A stretch of DNA of 64,000 bases from Vibrio lentus (lineage in GTDB: Bacteria > Pseudomonadota > Gammaproteobacteria > Enterobacterales > Vibrionaceae): assembly GCF_030409755.1 (NCBI RefSeq), contig NZ_JAUFQE010000002.1, positions 2,728,001-2,792,000 of the forward strand, read 5' to 3'. Positions 34,783-45,765 of this stretch are shown here, in pieces; position 1 is the first letter of the stretch, and each line of letters starts with the position of its first letter. Made by a program: the position numbers and the translations under genes. The notes under the pieces were generated by a model that was given only the letters and a program-made list of their open reading frames with translations, searched no databases and was not told the origin of the DNA.

Positions 34783-37341
34783 GTGAAGTTCATAAAGCGA
34801 TTATTCATATTTACATTGATTTGCATGATTCTTGGAGTCAGTACAATTTTCGGGTTTTATTATTACGTAAAACCAGAGTTACCTGATGTTGCCACTTTGC
34901 GTGACGTAGAACTCCAAACGCCAATGCAAGTCTTCAGTCAAGACGGTAAGTTGATCTCTCAATTTGGTGAAAAACGTCGCAACCCAGTGACTTATGACGA
35001 GATACCTCGCCACCTTGTTGAAGCCCTGATTGCTACCGAAGACAGTCGTTTCTACGAGCACCCAGGTATTGACCCAATTGGTATTACTCGTGCTGCGATC
35101 GTGGTTGCGATGTCAGGATCCGCAAAACAAGGTGCGAGTACCATTACTCAGCAGCTTGCACGTAACTTCTTCTTATCTAATGAGAAAAAGGTCATGCGTA
35201 AGATCAAAGAGATCTTCATTGCGATCCACATTGAGCAATTGCTTAGCAAAGAAGAGATCATGGAGCTGTACGTCAACAAGATCTTCCTAGGCCACCGTTC
35301 ATATGGCTTTGGCGCTGCTGCACGCGTTTACTTTGGTAAAGACCTCCCTGAACTGACTCTTAGTGAAATCGCTACGCTTGCTGGTATGCCAAAAGCACCA
35401 TCAACCATGAACCCTATCTACTCTCTTGAGCGCGCGACAAACCGTCGTAACGTAGTATTACGTCGTATGTTAGACGAGCAATACATCACTCAAGAAGAAT
35501 ACGACCAAGCTCGCAATGAAACTTTGGTATCAAAATACCACGGTGCAGAGATTGAACTCAGCGCACCATATGTTGCTGAAGTCGCACGTGCTTGGATGGT
35601 AGAACGCTACGGCGAAGCTGCTTATACATCAGGCATGAAGGTCTACACGACCGTCGATTCAAAACTACAAAAAGCCGCTAACCAAGCCGCGATTAAAAAC
35701 CTACTTGGCTACGATGAACGTCACGGCTACCGTGGTGCTGAAAAAGTATTGTGGCAAACTGAGCAATCAGCTTGGGATCATGAACAAATCGTTAAGCACC
35801 TTAAGTCTCAACCAACCTATGGTGACCTTGTCCCTGCCGTTGTGACGGACGTTGATGCAAAAAGCGCACAGATTTGGGTTAAGAACCAAGGCAAAGGCTC
35901 TATCGAATGGCAAGGCATGAACTGGGCGCGTAAATTCCTAACGGATAATCGTCAAGGCCCTGCCCCATCTCAAGCAAAAGAGATTCTTGCGGTTGGTGAA
36001 CAGATCTGGGTTCGCCATGAAGCAATAACAGGCGACGAAGTTTCTGAAGAGCCAACAGAAGAAGCAACGACGGAAACTGAAACACCGGTTGTATGGCGAC
36101 TAAGCCAAGTACCAAATGCGAACACCGCTTTTGTTGCAATGAACCCGAACAACGGTGCAGTACTGTCGATGGTGGGTGGCTTTAACTTTGTTCACAACAA
36201 ATTCAACCGTGCGACGCAATCTATTCGTCAGGTGGGTTCTGGTATCAAACCATTTATCTACTCAGCGGCGATTGATAAAGGTCTAACGTTGGCATCATTG
36301 ATCAACGATGCGCCTATCAACCAATGGGATAAGAGCCAAGGTACAGCATGGCGACCAAAGAACTCACCACCGACTTACGTAGGTCCAACTCGTTTGCGTA
36401 TTGGCTTAGCTCAATCTAAAAACGTAATGGCGGTACGTGTATTGCGTGAAGTAGGCCTAGATAATACTCGTAACTACCTAACTCGATTTGGTTTTGATAT
36501 TGACGAAGTACCGCGCTCTGAAACCATTGCTCTAGGTGCGGGTAGCTTAACGCCAATGAAAGTAGCACAAGGTTATTCAGTATTCGCTAATGGCGGCTAC
36601 TACGTTGAACCTTTCTACATCAGCCGCATTGAAACACCCTATGGTGAGACTGAATTTGAAGCGACACCGAAAGTGGTGTGTAAAGACGATTGCCAACAGC
36701 CAATGACTGCAGACCCAATGGCGGATGAATTTGCAGAGCAAGACGTTGATGCCAAAGTACAATACGCACCTCAAGTTATCTCTGAACAGAACGCATTCCT
36801 TGTTCGTGAAATGATGTACAGCAACATTTGGGGTGGCGGTGATTGGAGCGCAGGTACTGGTTGGAACGGTACAGGTTGGCGTGCACAACCGTTGAAGCGT
36901 CGTGACATTGGCGGTAAAACCGGTACCACCAACGATTCGAAAGATACTTGGTACAGCGGTTACGGCCCTGGCATGGTTGCAACGGTATGGGTTGGTTTTG
37001 ATAACCACAACCGCAACCTAGGTCGAACCAAAGCGAACTCTAACCTTGGCAAGAGCCAGATTACTGGTGCAGAAGCTGGCGCAAAAACAGCAGAACCTGC
37101 ATGGGTTGATTTCATGGGCACAGCGTTAGCGGGTGTTCCTGCGCAGCGTAAAGAAATTCCGGAGAACATCGTTCGTGTTCGTATCGACCGTGAAACTGGC
37201 TTACTGACCAACAAGTTCGATAGCTCATCAATGTTCGAGTATTTCGAGAAAGGCACTGAGCCAACCGAGTACATTACTGAACGTTTCAACGATGACATCT
37301 ACTCAACGTCATCAGGCGAAGCAGTAGAAGAACTGTTCTAG
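34783..37341 (+). CDS. mrcA: Bifunctional penicillin-binding protein 1a
   Basis: PBP1a builds peptidoglycan: it polymerises glycan chains and cross-links peptides. The 852-aa protein has an N-terminal membrane helix (LFIFTLICMILGVSTIFGFY) and a glycosyltransferase domain with catalytic Glu86 in ATEDSRFYEHPG and GASTITQQLARN. The transpeptidase has Ser486 in GSGIKPF (SxxK), Ser545 in QSKNV (SxN) and Lys712 in GGKTGTT. An OB-like insert lies between the two domains. All catalytic residues are present. The gene is divergent from pilM across 151 bp, the usual place in gamma-proteobacteria. Confidence 0.97.
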   Translation: MKFIKRLFIFTLICMILGVSTIFGFYYYVKPELPDVATLRDVELQTPMQVFSQDGKLISQFGEKRRNPVTYDEIPRHLVEALIATEDSRFYEHPGIDPIGITRAAIVVAMSGSAKQGASTITQQLARNFFLSNEKKVMRKIKEIFIAIHIEQLLSKEEIMELYVNKIFLGHRSYGFGAAARVYFGKDLPELTLSEIATLAGMPKAPSTMNPIYSLERATNRRNVVLRRMLDEQYITQEEYDQARNETLVSKYHGAEIELSAPYVAEVARAWMVERYGEAAYTSGMKVYTTVDSKLQKAANQAAIKNLLGYDERHGYRGAEKVLWQTEQSAWDHEQIVKHLKSQPTYGDLVPAVVTDVDAKSAQIWVKNQGKGSIEWQGMNWARKFLTDNRQGPAPSQAKEILAVGEQIWVRHEAITGDEVSEEPTEEATTETETPVVWRLSQVPNANTAFVAMNPNNGAVLSMVGGFNFVHNKFNRATQSIRQVGSGIKPFIYSAAIDKGLTLASLINDAPINQWDKSQGTAWRPKNSPPTYVGPTRLRIGLAQSKNVMAVRVLREVGLDNTRNYLTRFGFDIDEVPRSETIALGAGSLTPMKVAQGYSVFANGGYYVEPFYISRIETPYGETEFEATPKVVCKDDCQQPMTADPMADEFAEQDVDAKVQYAPQVISEQNAFLVREMMYSNIWGGGDWSAGTGWNGTGWRAQPLKRRDIGGKTGTTNDSKDTWYSGYGPGMVATVWVGFDNHNRNLGRTKANSNLGKSQITGAEAGAKTAEPAWVDFMGTALAGVPAQRKEIPENIVRVRIDRETGLLTNKFDSSSMFEYFEKGTEPTEYITERFNDDIYSTSSGEAVEELF

Positions 37342-37375
37342 TTAGAGTCTATTGAACCTAGTAAGATGAACCAAC

Positions 37376-37415
37376 AAAAAAGGGTTGATATGTATTCATA
37401 TCAACCCTTTTTTTA
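37376..37415. terminator. Shared terminator of mrcA and oxyR
   Basis: A 14-bp stem (AAAGGGTTGATATG with CATATCAACCCTTT) closes a 4-base loop. It has T-runs on both strands and lies between the two converging genes. Confidence 0.92.
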
Positions 37416-37454
37416 TATCTATAATCTGATCTATCTACGATTTAAATTAAATGG

Positions 37455-38348
37455 CTAAACAGCTTTATCTAATTGAGTTCGGATAGCCTCAGCCAATTGC
37501 TCAAAGCGCCCCTTTAGCGGAGAACCCGGTCGGTAAGCCACGACAATACGACGTGAAGGCGTTGGGTTAACCGCAGGCACATAACACACACCATCTTTCT
37601 GCTTTTCTTTTGGTACCGATAGCTGAGGTAACAAAGTAATACCCGCTCCAGCCGCTACCATATTACGCAGCGTTTCTAAGCTGGTCGCTTTAAAACGCTC
37701 ATCATCTTTTGCTCCCGCAGCAAAACAGAAACCCAAGGCTTGGTCTCGCAAGCAGTGACCATCACCTAGTGCAAGTACGGTTTGTCCATTTAACTGCAGC
37801 ATATCGACAGTATCCTGCTGAGCCCACTCATGACCACACGGTACAGCAACACTTAATGGCTCGTCATAGACATCAATCTCTTTGAACGCCGCCGTTTCAT
37901 CAACCGCAGCCAGCACCAAGCAATCAAGCTTGCCATCTTCTAGTTGGCTGACTAACTGATGGGTCTGCGCTTCGTGCAGGTAAAGCTCAAGATCTGGGAA
38001 ACTCTCTTTTAGATGAGGAATAATCTTTGGCAAAATGTACGGGCCAACGGTAGGGATAAAACCAATGTGCATTGGCCCCGTCATCGCTTCACCGTGTCCG
38101 CTCGCCATATCTTTAAACGTCTTTACCTCGTTGAGAATGCGCTTGGCTTGCTCAACAAGTTGTAAACCTGATTCTGTAAATATTACCTTCCTTGGGCTAC
38201 GCTCGGTTAACTGAAGTCCAATTTCATCTTCCAGTTTGCGTATTTGACCGCTCAATGTCGGCTGACTTACAAAGCACGCTTCTGCTGCTTTTCGAAAATG
38301 TTTGTGCTCAGCGAGCGCCACCAAGTATTCAAAGTCACGAATGTTCAT
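37455..38348 (-). CDS. oxyR: Peroxide-sensing regulator OxyR
   Basis: OxyR is a LysR-type activator that forms a disulfide when hydrogen peroxide is present. The 297-aa protein has an N-terminal helix-turn-helix (AAEACFVSQPTLSGQIRKLE), and the two redox cysteines are exactly at Cys199 and Cys208 in GHCLRDQALGFC, as in E. coli. It is divergent from the peroxiredoxin-glutaredoxin gene, and a matching OxyR site lies between them. This supports direct control of the peroxidase and of oxyR itself. Confidence 0.96.
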   Translation of the reverse strand: MNIRDFEYLVALAEHKHFRKAAEACFVSQPTLSGQIRKLEDEIGLQLTERSPRKVIFTESGLQLVEQAKRILNEVKTFKDMASGHGEAMTGPMHIGFIPTVGPYILPKIIPHLKESFPDLELYLHEAQTHQLVSQLEDGKLDCLVLAAVDETAAFKEIDVYDEPLSVAVPCGHEWAQQDTVDMLQLNGQTVLALGDGHCLRDQALGFCFAAGAKDDERFKATSLETLRNMVAAGAGITLLPQLSVPKEKQKDGVCYVPAVNPTPSRRIVVAYRPGSPLKGRFEQLAEAIRTQLDKAV

Positions 38349-38421
38349 GATCAGTCTCTTACCTCAGGTTTTAATAAGAACAAGGTTTTTAATAGAAACA
38401 TTTAAAAGAAAAATGCTCTTG

Positions 38422-38458
38422 ATAGAATTTACCTATCAAAACCATAACATCAAACGAT
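38422..38458. promoter_or_regulatory. OxyR binding site between oxyR and the peroxiredoxin gene
   Basis: The sequence fits ATAG-N7-CTAT-N7-ATAG-N7-CTAT with 14 of 16 key bases: ATAG, CTAT, ATAA and CGAT at the correct 11-bp steps. It lies 74 bp from the oxyR start and 112 bp from the peroxiredoxin start. Confidence 0.8.
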
Positions 38459-38569
38459 TAGAGCTATCAAAGGATTTATCTAATAATGGGCTCAACGAAA
38501 CGAAACAGAGCAAAGAAAAACGTTAAGCTCTGATAGAACAAAATTAAAATACTATTTAAGGAAATCAAT

Positions 38570-39298
38570 ATGTTTGCATCTAAAGAAGGTCAATCAATCC
38601 CTCAAGTAACATTCCCAACTCGCCAAGGCGATGCATGGGTTAACGTAACGACGGAAGAGCTATTCAAAGACAAGACAGTTATCGTATTCAGCCTACCAGG
38701 TGCGTTTACACCAACATGTTCTTCAAGCCACCTACCTCGTTACAACGAACTGCACTCAGTGTTCAAAGAAAACGGCGTTGATGACATCCTTTGTGTTTCT
38801 GTAAACGACACGTTCGTAATGAACGCGTGGAAAGCAGACCAAGAAGCTGAAAAAATCACATTCATCCCAGATGGCAACGGTGATTTCACAGACGGCATGG
38901 GTATGCTAGTTGAGAAAAACGACATCGGCTTTGGCAAACGTTCATGGCGCTACAGCATGCTGGTTAAAAACGGTGTGGTAGAAAAAATGTTCATCGAAGA
39001 AGACGTACCAGGCGACCCGTTCAAGGTTTCTGATGCTGATACTATGCTTAACTACCTTGCTCCTGAGCACAAAGAGCAAGAGTCAATCACAGTATTCACT
39101 AAGCCAGGCTGTCCTTTCTGTATGAAAGCGAAACAAAACCTAATCGACAAAGGTCTAAACTACGAAGAAGTGGTTCTAGGTAAAGACGCAACAACAGTAA
39201 GCCTACGTGCAATCTCTGGTCGCACAACCGTTCCTCAAGTCTTCATCGGTGGTAAGCACATCGGTGGTAGCGAAGAGCTCGAAGCTTTCCTAGGTTAA
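38570..39298 (+). CDS. Peroxiredoxin-glutaredoxin fusion (hybrid Prx5)
   Basis: This 242-aa enzyme reduces peroxides with electrons from its own glutaredoxin domain and glutathione. Residues 1-165 are a Prx5-type peroxiredoxin, with the peroxidatic Cys50 in [13 protein letters not shown]. Residues about 172-242 are a glutaredoxin, with the active pair Cys181-Cys184 in KPGCPFC, and [14 protein letters not shown] as the cis-Pro and glutathione region. The same fusion is known from Haemophilus influenzae (hyPrx5). A clear AAGGAAA site precedes the start. It is placed to be under OxyR control. Confidence 0.96.
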   Translation: MFASKEGQSIPQVTFPTRQGDAWVNVTTEELFKDKTVIVFSLPGAFTPTCSSSHLPRYNELHSVFKENGVDDILCVSVNDTFVMNAWKADQEAEKITFIPDGNGDFTDGMGMLVEKNDIGFGKRSWRYSMLVKNGVVEKMFIEEDVPGDPFKVSDADTMLNYLAPEHKEQESITVFTKPGCPFCMKAKQNLIDKGLNYEEVVLGKDATTVSLRAISGRTTVPQVFIGGKHIGGSEELEAFLG

Positions 39299-39621
39299 TC
39301 ACTTAGTCGCTAATAAACGCCTAGCAATTAAATAACCTAAGTAATACCGCTAACCCACCCTCTTGTGGGTTAGCGATTCCAAACCACTCTTATCTGAGCT
39401 TTGGAAAAAGAGACAGCTTCTGACTCGCTAACTTTTAACTAACCTATAGTTAATTAAAAGAAGAGTTAGCAACAAGAAGCAGTTAGTAACAAAAAGCTGA
39501 ATCACAAGCTAAACCTAATAAAACAGAATCACAAAACTGACCCACAATCCTGACTCTTAAAAAATCACCAGAGTTGGAGGGGTTCGTTCACACTAAATTT
39601 AGCCATTGCGAGAAAATTATT
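39299..39621. other. Intergenic region with two hairpins after the peroxiredoxin gene
   Basis: A 10-bp stem GCTAACCCAC/GTGGGTTAGC (39349-39374) has no T-run, so it is a weak terminator at best. A second imperfect palindrome of about 44 bp lies at 39427-39470, with arms GCTAAC and GTTAGC and a central CTATA. No gene is seen. Confidence 0.6.
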
Positions 39622-41088
39622 ATGAAACAAGTCAATGTAGATGTAGCAGTTATCGGGGGCGGTACGGCAGGTCTAGGTTCTTACCGCGCTGCAAAAGCAC
39701 ACACTGACAGTGTCGTGATGATTGAAGGCGGCCCTTACGGTACAACCTGTGCCCGTGTTGGTTGTATGCCATCTAAACTGCTTATTGCAGCAGCAGAAAG
39801 CGTACATCACATCGAGAAAGCTCCGGCTTTTGGCGTTCACCCACAAGGTGATATCGTGATTAACGGCCGTGAAGTGATGGACCGAGTGAAGTTTGAACGT
39901 GACCGTTTTGTTGGTTTTGTTTTAGAAGGCGTTGATGAAATCCCAGAGCAAGACAAGATCTCTGGCTACGCAAAGTTTTTAGACGACAACACGCTACAAA
40001 TCGATGACCACACGGTTGTGACCGCTAAGCGTATTGTTATCGCAACAGGTTCTCGCCCTGCATACCCTGCAGTTTGGAATGAACTTGGCGACCGTCTAAT
40101 CATTAATGATGACGTATTCAGCTGGGATGATTTACCAGAATCAGTTGCGGTATTTGGCCCGGGTGTTATTGGCCTAGAGCTTGGTCAATCACTACACCGC
40201 TTGGGTGTGCAAACAAAACTGTTCGGTTTAGGTGGTCAAGTAGGCCCAGTAACCGACCCAGAAATCATGGCTTACGCAGACAAAGCCTTCAATGAAGAAT
40301 TCTACCTTGATGCCGACGTAAAAATCGAAAGCATGAAACGTATTACGACGGAATCGGGTGAAGATCGCGTCGAAATCCAGTTCATCAATAAGCAAGGTGA
40401 ACTAGAAACTAACGTCGTTGAATATGTACTGGCAGCAACAGGTCGTCGTCCAAACACCGACAAACTTGGCCTAGAGAATACCTCTCTAGAACTTGATGAG
40501 CGTGGTGTGCCAATCGCCGACCACTACACACTACAAACATCGCTACCATCAGTATTTATTGCCGGTGACGCAAGTAACCAACTGCCTCTACTGCATGAAG
40601 CAGCAGACCAAGCACGTATTGCGGGTGATAACGCAGGTCGCTTCCCTGAGATTCGCGCAGGCTTACGCCGCTCTAAAATCTCTGCGGTATTCTCTGACCC
40701 ACAAATCGCGATGGTTGGTGAAACATACAAAGAGATCATAACTCGCTTAGGCACATGTGGTTGTTTCGCAACGGGTGAAGTGTCTTTCGAGAACCAAGGT
40801 CGTTCACGAGTGATGCTACGCAACAAAGGTATTCTGCACGTGTACGGCGAGCAAGGTACAGGTCGCTTCCTTGGTGCTGAAATGATGGGACCAAACGCAG
40901 AACACTTGGCTCACTTATTAGCATGGGCACACCAGAAAAAGATGACAGTTTCTGAAATGCTGGATATGCCGTTCTACCACCCAGTTATCGAAGAAGGTGT
41001 ACGAACAGCGCTGCGTGATCTCAATGCGAAACTGCACCTTGGTCCAGAGATGGTGAAACACTGTCTAGATTGCGGCCCTGGTTGTTAA
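39622..41088 (+). CDS. Dihydrolipoamide-dehydrogenase-like disulfide oxidoreductase with Cys-rich tail
   Basis: The 488-aa flavoprotein starts most plausibly at the ATG at 39622 (MKQVNVDVAVIGGG). It has the FAD site VIGGGTAGLGSYRAAK, the redox-active pair Cys43-Cys48 in TTCARVGCMPSK, the NAD(P) site AVFGPGVIGLELGQS and the second FAD motif FIAGDAS. The catalytic His-Glu region is FYHPVIEEGV. It is not part of a dehydrogenase complex operon, and it ends with HCLDCGPGC, giving three extra cysteines (481, 484, 488) that could form a second redox centre, as in mercuric reductase or large thioredoxin reductases. Its place after oxyR and the peroxidase suggests a reductase in peroxide defence. The true electron acceptor is unknown. 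Confidence 0.8.
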   Translation: MKQVNVDVAVIGGGTAGLGSYRAAKAHTDSVVMIEGGPYGTTCARVGCMPSKLLIAAAESVHHIEKAPAFGVHPQGDIVINGREVMDRVKFERDRFVGFVLEGVDEIPEQDKISGYAKFLDDNTLQIDDHTVVTAKRIVIATGSRPAYPAVWNELGDRLIINDDVFSWDDLPESVAVFGPGVIGLELGQSLHRLGVQTKLFGLGGQVGPVTDPEIMAYADKAFNEEFYLDADVKIESMKRITTESGEDRVEIQFINKQGELETNVVEYVLAATGRRPNTDKLGLENTSLELDERGVPIADHYTLQTSLPSVFIAGDASNQLPLLHEAADQARIAGDNAGRFPEIRAGLRRSKISAVFSDPQIAMVGETYKEIITRLGTCGCFATGEVSFENQGRSRVMLRNKGILHVYGEQGTGRFLGAEMMGPNAEHLAHLLAWAHQKKMTVSEMLDMPFYHPVIEEGVRTALRDLNAKLHLGPEMVKHCLDCGPGC

Positions 41089-41262
41089 TCTCAAGTCATT
41101 GAAAAAACTAGCAGTTTGGTCTATTGACCAAGACTAGATACTAAAAAGGAAAGCCATTGGCTTTCCTTTTTGTTTTTGACTTCGAGCATCATCATTCCAG
41201 AACCGAGGGACGAGGTATCTGGGATCTCTTAATGCCATTGCTTGTATCTAAAGACTTAACAA

Positions 41263-41610
41263 TTACTTCTCAGCAGCAATCACAGAGATCTCAACAAGTA
41301 GCGCTTCACGAGCCATGTCGCCAGTCACACATGCGCGAGCTGGAGCGTGGCCTTCAGGTACCCATGCATCCCAAACTGCGTTCATTTCCTGGAAGTCTTT
41401 CATGTCTTTCAAGTAAATCGTTGCTGACAGCATGTGCTCTTTGTCGCTGCCCGCTTGCTCAAGTAGCGCTTCTACTTTATCTAGCATTGTCTGTGTTTGT
41501 TCTGTGATGTCTTTGGTTGCGTCAGCACACACTTGGCCACATAGGTAGATAGTACCGTTGTGTTTAACAATACGGCTCATGCGTTGCTTCGTTTCTTGGC
41601 GCTCAATCAT
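41263..41610 (-). CDS. RidA family protein
   Basis: The RidA (YjgF/YER057c) family deaminates reactive enamine/imine intermediates. The 115-aa protein has [57 protein letters not shown] and the substrate-binding Arg in [10 protein letters not shown], followed by LLVEISVIA. These support the fold, and the conserved Arg supports deaminase activity, but the Cys at QVC and general divergence place it in a YoaB-like subgroup rather than archetypal RidA. A GAGAG site precedes the start at 41610. It stands alone. Confidence 0.9.
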   Translation of the reverse strand: MIERQETKQRMSRIVKHNGTIYLCGQVCADATKDITEQTQTMLDKVEALLEQAGSDKEHMLSATIYLKDMKDFQEMNAVWDAWVPEGHAPARACVTGDMAREALLVEISVIAAEK

Positions 41611-41697
41611 CGATCTTCTCTCTCTATGTCACCGTGATCCAATATCTTGTGACGTGGTATTATCAAGGCAACAAGCATAACGCGAATTAAGCCTAAG

Positions 41698-41946
41698 ATG
41701 ACATGTGTTCATTGCAATAAAAATGAAAAAATCTTCAACAAACTCGGTCGCTGCCAACGTTGCATGAACCAACTAATGGTGTTGTCGCTAGTAAGTTGGG
41801 GAGCATGGTGGTTATTTTTCAGAGAAGACCCGAAAACCATCAATGCTATCGCCTTGATGATGGCCGCGTTGGCATTCAGTAGTTTGCTGTCACTGCATTG
41901 GATAATGAAGTTTTTGGTGCTGCCTTTGAGGAAAAAGAAGCGTTAG
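41698..41946 (+). CDS. Small membrane protein with N-terminal zinc ribbon (DUF3624-like)
   Basis: This 82-aa protein has two CxxC knuckles near the start, CVHC (3-6) and CQRC (19-22), and then two likely membrane helices, at about 27-41 (VLSLVSWGAWWLFF) and 49-74 (INAIALMMAALAFSSLLSLH). A basic tail LRKKKR closes it. The layout is like the small Vibrio DUF3624 family as I recall it; I cannot verify that. The ribosome site is weak, but composition and the cysteines argue it is real. It lies between ridA and argH with no partner in view. Function unknown. Confidence 0.7.
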   Translation: MTCVHCNKNEKIFNKLGRCQRCMNQLMVLSLVSWGAWWLFFREDPKTINAIALMMAALAFSSLLSLHWIMKFLVLPLRKKKR

Positions 41947-42065
41947 CAGAGAGGCTTTATTAGATAAACGATATTAGTTAGGTAAACGATAATGGCTAGA
42001 TGTTCGATTCAATGACCCGATAGTGCTTCGATTTAACGACCTACCCTCATTTCCCAAACAGCAGA

Positions 42066-42200
42066 TAGAAAAAAGCCCCAGAACCAATCGATTCTAGGGC
42101 TTTCTTAGAAAATTCTAAGAAAAAGCAGTGGTACTTTAATAGACCGGACTTTTCTTAGTTTGTTCCCAAAAAAGATCAGATTTTTGATCTTTTTTTTAGG
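42066..42200 (-). terminator. Three hairpins, including the argH terminator
   Basis: Reading from argH (minus strand): first AAAAGATCA/TGATCTTTT within 42167-42198, just after the stop; second TTTCTTAGAA-AA-TTCTAAGAAA (42101-42122); third a GCCC-AGAA/TTCT-GGGC type stem (42068-42104) with a TTTTTT tail. The last is the clearest terminator. Confidence 0.75.
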
Positions 42201-42218
42201 AGCTATAAAATCAATGCC

Positions 42219-44153
<1,935 letters not shown>

Positions 44154-44199
44154 TCAGTATTTTTCTGATGGTTTAAACTTACGGCAATTCAAAATGAAA

Positions 44200-44238
44200 A
44201 TAAAGTATTAATTCATTATTTTCACATATTTATTCACC
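44200..44238 (-). promoter_or_regulatory. Pair of ARG boxes upstream of argH
   Basis: Two 18-bp boxes containing TGAATAAATAT and TGAATTAATAC (minus strand) are separated by 3 bp, so their TGAAT cores are 21 bp apart, which is the standard ArgR operator spacing. They lie 107-145 bp before the argH start. Confidence 0.72.
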
Positions 44239-44333
44239 AAAAAATCATTCCATTGATTATTTTCAGCGTGGAGCGCGAATTATATGCCATTCAATGGTAA
44301 AAGCTGAAGCTGATTTATTAAGCGAATAGAAAA

Positions 44334-44374
44334 CAAAAAGCCCATTCACTGTTTAGTAGTAAATGGGCTTTGCA
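44334..44374 (-). terminator. Intrinsic terminator of argG
   Basis: On the minus strand AAAGCCCATT pairs with AATGGGCTTT around a 13-base loop and is followed by TTGTTTTC. Confidence 0.85.
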
Positions 44375-44440
44375 TAATAATGTCGGTTTACTGGCCTTTA
44401 ACCTTACGCTAAAGGCTAGCTCGCTAACTCATTGTTAGGA

Positions 44441-45652
44441 TTACTTTTGGCTATTCAAAGCACGGATACGGCTTGATAGCGAGTAAAGACGGATGAAACC
44501 TTCAGCGTGGCTTTGGTCGTAAACTTCATCTTCACCAAAGGTTGCAAACTCTTCTGAGTACAGGCTGTTGTCAGAACGCTTCTGAGTCACCGTTGCATGG
44601 CCTTTGTAAAGCTTGATAACCACTTCACCATTCACGTCTTGTGCTAGCTCATCTGTTGCTGCAAGAATTGACTTACATAGCGGAGTGAACCAACGACCAT
44701 CGTAGACAAGGTGAGAAGCCTTAACACCCAACTCTTCACGGAATTCGAATGCCGCTTTATCCAGAACCAGTTGCTCTACTGCACGCAATGCTTCCATCAT
44801 GATTGTGCCACCTGGAGTTTCGTAACAACCACGAGACTTCATGCCAACAAGACGGTTTTCTACGATATCGATACGACCAACACCGTGCTTCGCACCTTTC
44901 TCATTTAGGTAAACCAGTGCGTTGTATGGCGTCATTGTTTCGCCATCAACCGCTACCACTTCGCCTTTTTCAACTTTAAGCGTCACTGTTTCAGATTCGT
45001 TTGGCGCTTGCTCTGGGTCTACAGTCCAAGCCCAGCAATCTTCATCAGGGGCATTCCATGTATTTTCTAGTACACCACCTTCTGTAGAGATGTGCCATGC
45101 GTTTGCATCACGCGAGTAAATCTTAGTAAGAGAAGCGGTACAAGGGATGTTACGCTCTGCTAGGTAATCTAGACACTCTTCACGGCTCACTAAATCCCAT
45201 TCACGCCAAGGTGCAATTACGTGTAGGTCTGGTGCTAGTGCAGCAAATGCACCTTCAAAACGAACTTGGTCATTACCCTTACCAGTACAACCGTGACATA
45301 GTGCGTCTGCACCGACTTTACGTGCAACTTCAACCTGAGCTTTAGCAATGATTGGACGCGCCATTGAAGTACCTAGCAAGTATTTACCTTCGTAGTAAGC
45401 ACCTGTTTTAAGCGTTGGATAGATATAATCTGCCACCATCTCTTCTTTAAGGTCAGCGATGTAACACTCAGACGCACCAGACGCTTTTGCTTTCTCTTCA
45501 ATACCAATCAGCTCTTCATCGCCTTGGCCTACATCAGCAACAAATGCGATAACTTCACAGTCATAGTTCTCTTTTAACCATGGAATGATTACTGATGTGT
45601 CTAGACCGCCAGAGTAGGCTACTACAACTTTCTTTACGTTAACTTTGCTCAT
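44441..45652 (-). CDS. argG: Argininosuccinate synthase
   Basis: ArgG joins citrulline and aspartate with ATP. The ATG at 45652 has AGGAGA upstream; a start 10 codons earlier is less likely. The 403-aa protein has the PP-loop AYSGGLDTS (residues about 11-19), [15 protein letters not shown], and [17 protein letters not shown], with [14 protein letters not shown] [13 protein letters not shown]. This is the type-1 (short) ArgG, as found in other vibrios, rather than the longer E. coli type. It follows argB by 113 bp. Confidence 0.96.
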   Translation of the reverse strand: MSKVNVKKVVVAYSGGLDTSVIIPWLKENYDCEVIAFVADVGQGDEELIGIEEKAKASGASECYIADLKEEMVADYIYPTLKTGAYYEGKYLLGTSMARPIIAKAQVEVARKVGADALCHGCTGKGNDQVRFEGAFAALAPDLHVIAPWREWDLVSREECLDYLAERNIPCTASLTKIYSRDANAWHISTEGGVLENTWNAPDEDCWAWTVDPEQAPNESETVTLKVEKGEVVAVDGETMTPYNALVYLNEKGAKHGVGRIDIVENRLVGMKSRGCYETPGGTIMMEALRAVEQLVLDKAAFEFREELGVKASHLVYDGRWFTPLCKSILAATDELAQDVNGEVVIKLYKGHATVTQKRSDNSLYSEEFATFGEDEVYDQSHAEGFIRLYSLSSRIRALNSQK

Positions 45653-45765
45653 TTTCTTTCTCCTAATTTCCATACTGCACATGGCGGTCAGCGTTGGAAA
45701 TGACTTTAATAATTATATGTTTAATCTGTTTATCTAAATTCTTTAGTAGTCACTCGTTGTGAGGC

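Noticed and set aside
39622-41088. The flavoprotein as the E3 subunit of a 2-oxo acid dehydrogenase complex
   Set aside because: No E1 or E2 genes are nearby, and the tail has cysteines not found in E3.
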